From Oikopleura dioica (lineage: Eukaryota > Chordata > Appendicularia > Copelata > Oikopleuridae): 64,000 nt of DNA. The DNA lies in the NCBI GenBank assembly GCA_907165135.1, contig OU015568.1, positions 3,976,501 to 4,040,500 on the forward strand, given 5' to 3'. How positions within the stretch are numbered: position 1 is the stretch's first letter; each line of letters starts with the position of its first letter. Made by a program: the position numbers and the translations under genes. Shown piece by piece: positions 58,734 to 64,000 of the stretch. The notes beneath the pieces were generated by a model that was given only the letters and a program-made list of their open reading frames with translations, was not told where the DNA came from and did no database searches.

Positions 58734-61700
58734 ATTTTAGGTGTCACCTGATTTCGACGACGGGCGTGCCTAACTTCGCCCGACTCACGAGGTCTTTCGA
58801 GCGAAGCGTGCGCGCCCACCCCGAGCGTGTTTGTGCCTAATTGTGTGCCCAAATCGCACCTCTTTTGGACCGCGGGCTTGCACCTAGTAAATCAAGCGCG
58901 TTGGGCGACCATCAAAGGCTTGAATAAACGCGCTGACTCGGAGCCTTTTGCTCCATCAATCTTGATACTGTTTTAACTGGTTGAAGAAAGTACTGGGCGA
59001 TGAGAAAGAAAAGAGATGAGTGATCATGTGACTCTTTCTTTTAGAAAAAGAGAGGGAGAGGATTACTATGTTTTTGGCTTCAAGCTGTTTTTGAAGCTTT
59101 TCTGATGCTTATCAAAAAGAAGAAGACAAATTTGTCTGCTAGACGCGATCGCAGACCTTGAATGATGTTTTTTTCAATATTATTTTGATAATTTTTTTTA
59201 TTCTTGGCATTTTATTTTTGAAAAATCATCGGCGAAGAGCCTTCCCCAGACTCCCGATTGGAAAAAACAGTGATAATTTTCGGACATCATGTCACGACTA
59301 GGATGCGATAAGACCAGTTGGAGATTTCCCATTTATTGCCAGATTTTTCTTGTAATGTGATTTCGAAACGGCTTTGTTGAGTCAAACCGTTCTTTAATGC
59401 TCATGGCCCATGGTTCATCCTCTGAAGGAGCCAAGGTAAGACCGTGACGAAGCAGCGTCATAATTACGAATTTCATCAAAACAAGGCTTCGCCTCGATTT
59501 CCCAACCTTGAAAACATGTTATCGTCGGTTGAGACGGTATTTTCGAGCATCGGAAAATCGCAACTCAGCTGAATACGAGACTTTCCAATCGATTCAAAAA
59601 CGCCTCGTACCGTTTTCTTTCAACATTATTTTCAAGTCTCAATTTCCCAATTTTAAAAAACAAGTCAAAATGTTTTCGAAATAAAAATTTGAAATTGCAT
59701 AATTGCTAACTTGCTATTTTATCTTGTGCTAGAGTACCGCTTAATAAATCGCTTGATCGTCAAAAAAAAATGGTGTATCTGGGCTGAGCAGCTTTGGATT
59801 TATTGCCGAAAAGCTTGATTTTGTACGGCTGACCTGGTTATTTTTTATTCTCACTTTACGATGTTGCCATACATCTTTTTTTCACTCATTAGCGTTTCTT
59901 TCAACATCTGACTTTTTCATTCCTAATTTGATTTGAATTAAAATCTTTGTTTTCAAAGTGACTGTAAAATTTTTTTTTACATTTTTATATTTTTGATTAA
60001 TTTATAGCATCATTCAGTAAAAGGCGTGATAATTGAAAATTAAAAAAAAATCAATTAATTATTAATTTATTGAAAATTGTTGAGATCAATTTAAAGCAAA
60101 TAATAAAGTCATTTATAATCAAATAAGAAAAAACAGGGAATTATAACATTTCCATTAAATAAACCCTAACCCTAAAATGACTCCGCTAGAAAGTTCATCT
60201 GACGTCACGGATCTAATTTGGCACCCGTCCGTGAAGTGGTCACATGACCTAACGAGGCTAAACTGAAACCGAAAAAAGTGCGCAAAAATCAGCGCGCGCG
60301 GGCCTCAAAAATATTTTCGAGGTGACTTGCCAAAAATCTATCACGTGGCCTGGCCGCTCTAGCTCTCCAGCGCCACCGCCATAGTGGATATTTTTTTTCA
60401 ATAACGGAAAAGCGCGCAAAAATTTTTGCGGGAAAACGGACACACGTGGATCAACGAAAAAATTTTCTACGCTTGGCTGAAGTAAAAACTCGAACAGATC
60501 AAAAAAAATATTTAAGGTGATCGCGGTTAGAATTATAAACATATCATTTTCAAAATAATCTTCTGTTTTGTTGCTTTTTTCTTACCGAAAATTGTAAGAA
60601 GAATTTTTCTAAAAAAAAGCCATAAAAATAATTTATTAAAAAATTATTTATTTCAGTTATTTTTAAATTTTTTATTTTATATTTTCATTATTTTTTTATT
60701 TTATTAAAAAATTATTTTTTTTTATGGAAGTTTTTTTGATATTTATTGATTTTATAAAAAAAATGATTATTCGAGAAGAAAAATTTTCATAATTAGCAAA
60801 AAAATGTGAAAATAAATACTTTGAATCAAAGTTTTCAAGAAGCTCCAAAAAGCCCTTGTCAAGTGCAATCTCAACAAAGAAAAAACGACCACAATAGCAC
60901 CGTTTATTGAAATTTTAGAAGTGTTAAGAGATTTTCAAGAGGTTAGTGTTCCATCTTCCCCTCTATTCATCTCCCACACATCTTCGCCATAGCAACAGGC
61001 GTTGGCTCTTTTTTCGATTGAACTTCTGAACTTCCGCTGTAAATAAAGTTCAAAGCATTCATTTTTAATGGCGTCGGGGAAGAATGCTTTTGTTACTAAC
61101 AAGCAGTCATTTGGCTTTTTGACCGCGGGAAACGCGAGATTTATAGACCAAAAAAATCGAGCAATAAAAATGCTTCACTTTTCTAGCGACGTTAAGAGGA
61201 AAATTTCCTCAGGAAATTATGGCTGTTAAATATCTAGTCATACATTCATTTTCTGACCTTTTAATGCTCAAATTATCATATTTTGTTTGGTTTCTTTAGG
61301 TGATCTCGGAGATATTCGTGGTTGAAATTACGAGTTACATCTCCTAGACATCCTCAAAAGGTGCACTAGCTTGCTAACCCTTTCGTTGCCCTCGACCAAC
61401 TCTCCAACTAAACGCACACGCAAAAATCTTACAACTATCTTAAGGGGATCAACTCGAAATCCATGTTTTCACCAGCCAGAGGTGCCCTTAAATTGAATTG
61501 AAGTGAGTTATTCTGGCCTGAATGTAGGAATCAAAAGTTCCTGTGAATGTTTTGACTCGTAACTTATGAGAAAGTCGTAATTACTTTATTTTTCTGGCGA
61601 TGAATCTGCTTCACATTCATATTTTTACGATTTATGGAGGAAATCCGCCTCATCAGATCAATTACTATAAATGACTTATTTCTACATTCTCATCTTCCTA

Positions 61701-63009
61701 CAGTAGCTGACAGCGTCTACACGGACTTTGCCTAATCGCTGCTAATTATTATCGGAAATCTGCCATTTACCTTCGATCATTCTTTTCATTTAAACTGAAA
61801 AGATCTATAATTAACAAGTCTGTTATTTCAAACAATTTTTAATAGAAAGCTTTTTGACAGTCAGTCTTAGAGATTAATGCCTCGTATCAATATGAATGTA
61901 GGTTGAATCTTTACCCGGACAAAACGCCTTCTTTTTTTGCTCCCAAGAGACTTATAAGAAGGATCCCCTTATTTGAAAGGGGCGAAAAGGGAACGTTTTT
62001 CATTTGCACTCGGCCGAAGATGGAATTTATTCGAGCAAACAGGAGCCAAAATTTACCCAGTCCTCCGCGCATATTTGACGTGGCGATACTACCGTATCTA
62101 TTGACACAGTACGAGCAGCGTGACATTTTCCCACTGGCGATTGCTTTTTCTTTAGAAGAATTGCATACTTCATAAATGCGCCTTTTGTCAATCGCCTCAA
62201 TAAAAAAGTGTAAAAAAGCCGCTTTTGGATCATTTTTTTCCCACGAAAAAGCGATTTTTTTTCATTCCAGAATTCGCCGGAAATATAAACTTTTGTCAGA
62301 AAAATGGTCTTTTTTCATGATGATTTTTTATGTCAATATTAAAATAAAATGAAAAAGCACCTTTAATTTTTATCAGTAAATGCATTTGCCCGCGGGAGGT
62401 TTCGGAGATTTGACATGAAATAGACCCGCTCAGCCGGATTAAATGATCCTTATCACGTGAATGGATAATGGCTGTGGATAATTCTGCGAGCTGGATTAAC
62501 TTGTACTGCATTTTCTTTCTTTTTAAACATTCTTGGGGCCGAAAAAACGGTACGATTTCGTGGTATTTTGAAAAGTCTTTTTTAAAATTCCCGGATATGT
62601 CACGTGATTATGGAGGATATCGTAAAAAGGACGCCAAACAGGTTCGGTCAAAAATATTTTCGGATTTTCTTTTACAGTTTTTAGCATTTGAAATACGGAA
62701 ATTGCGTAATTTTCTCAAACAAAGCTCTTGCCTAATTCTACATCAGCTGGAATCAAGCTGGAAGTAAATATTTTTTCTTCAACAACTTCTTGCCAAATTC
62801 GTCTTTTACAAAAGCCAAAAATCAACAGTGTTCATGATTGACGTCTTTTCGGTCTTTTGTTCGGTAAAGTTTGAATTCTATTCGAATTTCAAGAATCTTC
62901 TATTCTTTTCAAATTGTCTGTCTTCAAATTCGCTCAAATTATTTACTGTAGTTATATTTCTAGTGCAAGTGCGAAGATGATAAAGACTCTTCATTGAAGC
63001 GGATTTTCG
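58734..63009. other. Gene-poor interval with low-complexity AT sequence
   Basis: No gene that I can support. The stretch 60540-60830 is extremely AT-rich. A short telomere-like run (aaaccctaaccctaaa) lies at 60161-60176. Open stretches such as 61903-62175 (+) lack domains and splice context. Confidence 0.4.
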
Positions 63010-63264
63010 ATGGATATTCTTCCACTTGCATTTTTCGCCCTTTCACTACAAAATTGTCTAGCCGCCAAATTGTCGCGTAGACAGAGTCAAAGAATATATT
63101 TTCAAGAGCGAAGGAAGCATGTGGACATCAGTCTCAGCGGCAATTTGGAGCAAAGACATCATGCGAGAAATCATGCGGTAGAACTGGATGAGGAACAAAA
63201 TCCTTCGAACAAAAAATTCCGAGAATTCTCAAGTTACGGGATCACCGTAAATTATGATAGATGA
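63010..63264 (+). CDS. Candidate small secreted peptide precursor
   Basis: An 84-codon ORF opens with a good signal peptide (MDILPLAFFALSLQNCLA). A short, polar, basic product with dibasic sites (SRRQ, ERRKH) follows, as in neuropeptide or hormone precursors. It may continue: a GTAAAT donor falls at 63247-63252 and an acceptor (ttccag) at 63285-63290. The resulting frame ends after about 24 more codons. I do not recognise the product, and it could be a chance ORF in a gene-poor region. Confidence 0.3.
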   Translation: MDILPLAFFALSLQNCLAAKLSRRQSQRIYFQERRKHVDISLSGNLEQRHHARNHAVELDEEQNPSNKKFREFSSYGITVNYDR

Positions 63265-63615
63265 AAGAGTGCATGACTAGATAAATTCCAGCGCGAGAGG
63301 CGACTCACACGCTGGGCATGTTTGAAAAGCGCGATCTCGGGGACACGTGATCACGTCGCTAAATAAGGAGAGAGCTCCCATTCTTTTCGCCAAACAAAGG
63401 AGAAAACGGTCGTCCCGCGCGTTCAAACTTTCGAACTTTGGCCACATGGAAAGCTACCTGACATGAGCGACGATCAAATAGGAGTGTAGGAAAACTCTTG
63501 AAAGAAAAGAATGGAGCGCCCGCGCCAAATTTAAAAATTTGAAAGCATATTCCAACTTGACTTTATGAATTTAAAAATATCAAATCTACCCGAAAAGTAT
63601 TCGAATTTATTAATT

Positions 63616-63630
63616 GGGGTTAGGGTTACC
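63616..63630 (-). repeat. Short interstitial telomere-like repeat
   Basis: ggggttagggttaccc, about two TTAGGG units, in the opposite orientation to the copies at 12.1, 58.7 and 60.2 kb. The remaining sequence to 64000 holds no gene that I can support. Confidence 0.6.
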
Positions 63631-64000
63631 CTTATGATATTGGTCCCTTATCTTTACTAGAATATTTTTTTTGGTCAAATATCGATTAAAAAACTGGGTT
63701 TACGATGATCAAGAAACACATCGTTATTCAAAGAATGGGAGCAGCTGACCTGAAAACATCACGTTCTCAGGTAACGAACCTAATGGCCCGAATGGACCGA
63801 GATCACCCGGTTCTGAATTGCGAATTCCTTGTTCATCCCGCGTCGCGCCGTGATCACGCGACAACTCTCGGAACATCACTTTGACTTATCTACAAATCTT
63901 GAGATCTTTCTTCAATAAAAAAGGCTCTTTCCCGCAGATCATGAGGAAATAGAAAAGAGTATTTCAAAATTGAGAGAGCAGGCGCACCCTTTTTCAATAA

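Overview
This window is animal DNA, most likely from a larvacean tunicate (Oikopleura or a close relative). I infer this from four things. The left 47 kb is compact, with many introns of about 30-60 nt. Several introns read as GA-AG instead of GT-AG, which is a known Oikopleura habit. Two genes belong to a kelch-like family that I associate with Oikopleura (remembered, not searched). A Crumbs gene with the canonical ERLI tail sits beside claudin-like, Ly6-like, CUB and Calx-beta genes, so the source is a bilaterian. There are no bacterial or viral genes.

Layout, 1-14 kb: a small one-pass membrane ORF (890-1198, -); a secreted protein with two Ly6/uPAR domains (2197-3634, -); a type II membrane kelch-like protein, 'paralogue A' (4453-8435, +); a secreted carbonic-anhydrase-like protein that has lost its zinc ligands (8700-10122, +); a phospholipase-A2-like protein that has lost its catalytic His/Asp (10221-11001, -); a type II membrane CUB protein with a disturbed frame (11252-11930, +); and a claudin-like four-pass protein (12413-13645, +).

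Layout, 14-29 kb: a complete Crumbs gene (14229-21437, -), a mariner-type MITE (22423-22809), 'paralogue B' of the kelch-like family (22998-27068, -), and a secreted Cys-containing protein I do not recognise (about 27610-28929, +).

Layout, 29-47 kb: one giant gene (29169-about 46873, -). It encodes a coiled-coil protein of more than 4,500 residues built on 42-residue units, with Calx-beta-like domains at both ends. One of its introns holds a 661-bp near-perfect palindrome.

Layout, 47-64 kb: gene-poor. I find only a three-exon Ras-like GTPase (53059-54373, +), a piggyBac-type MITE (49121-49260), scattered TTAGGG-type telomeric repeats and one weak candidate secreted peptide (63010-63264, +).

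Themes: much of the left half codes for surface or secreted proteins of epithelial type (Crumbs, claudin-like, Ly6, CUB, CA-like). The strongest single observation is a Crumbs intron made almost wholly of an inverted-repeat element. Removing the element plus one 3-bp duplication leaves an open exon. Several genes carry single-base frame breaks, some in A/T runs, which may be assembly errors. Splice sites were read by eye and the less certain ones are marked.
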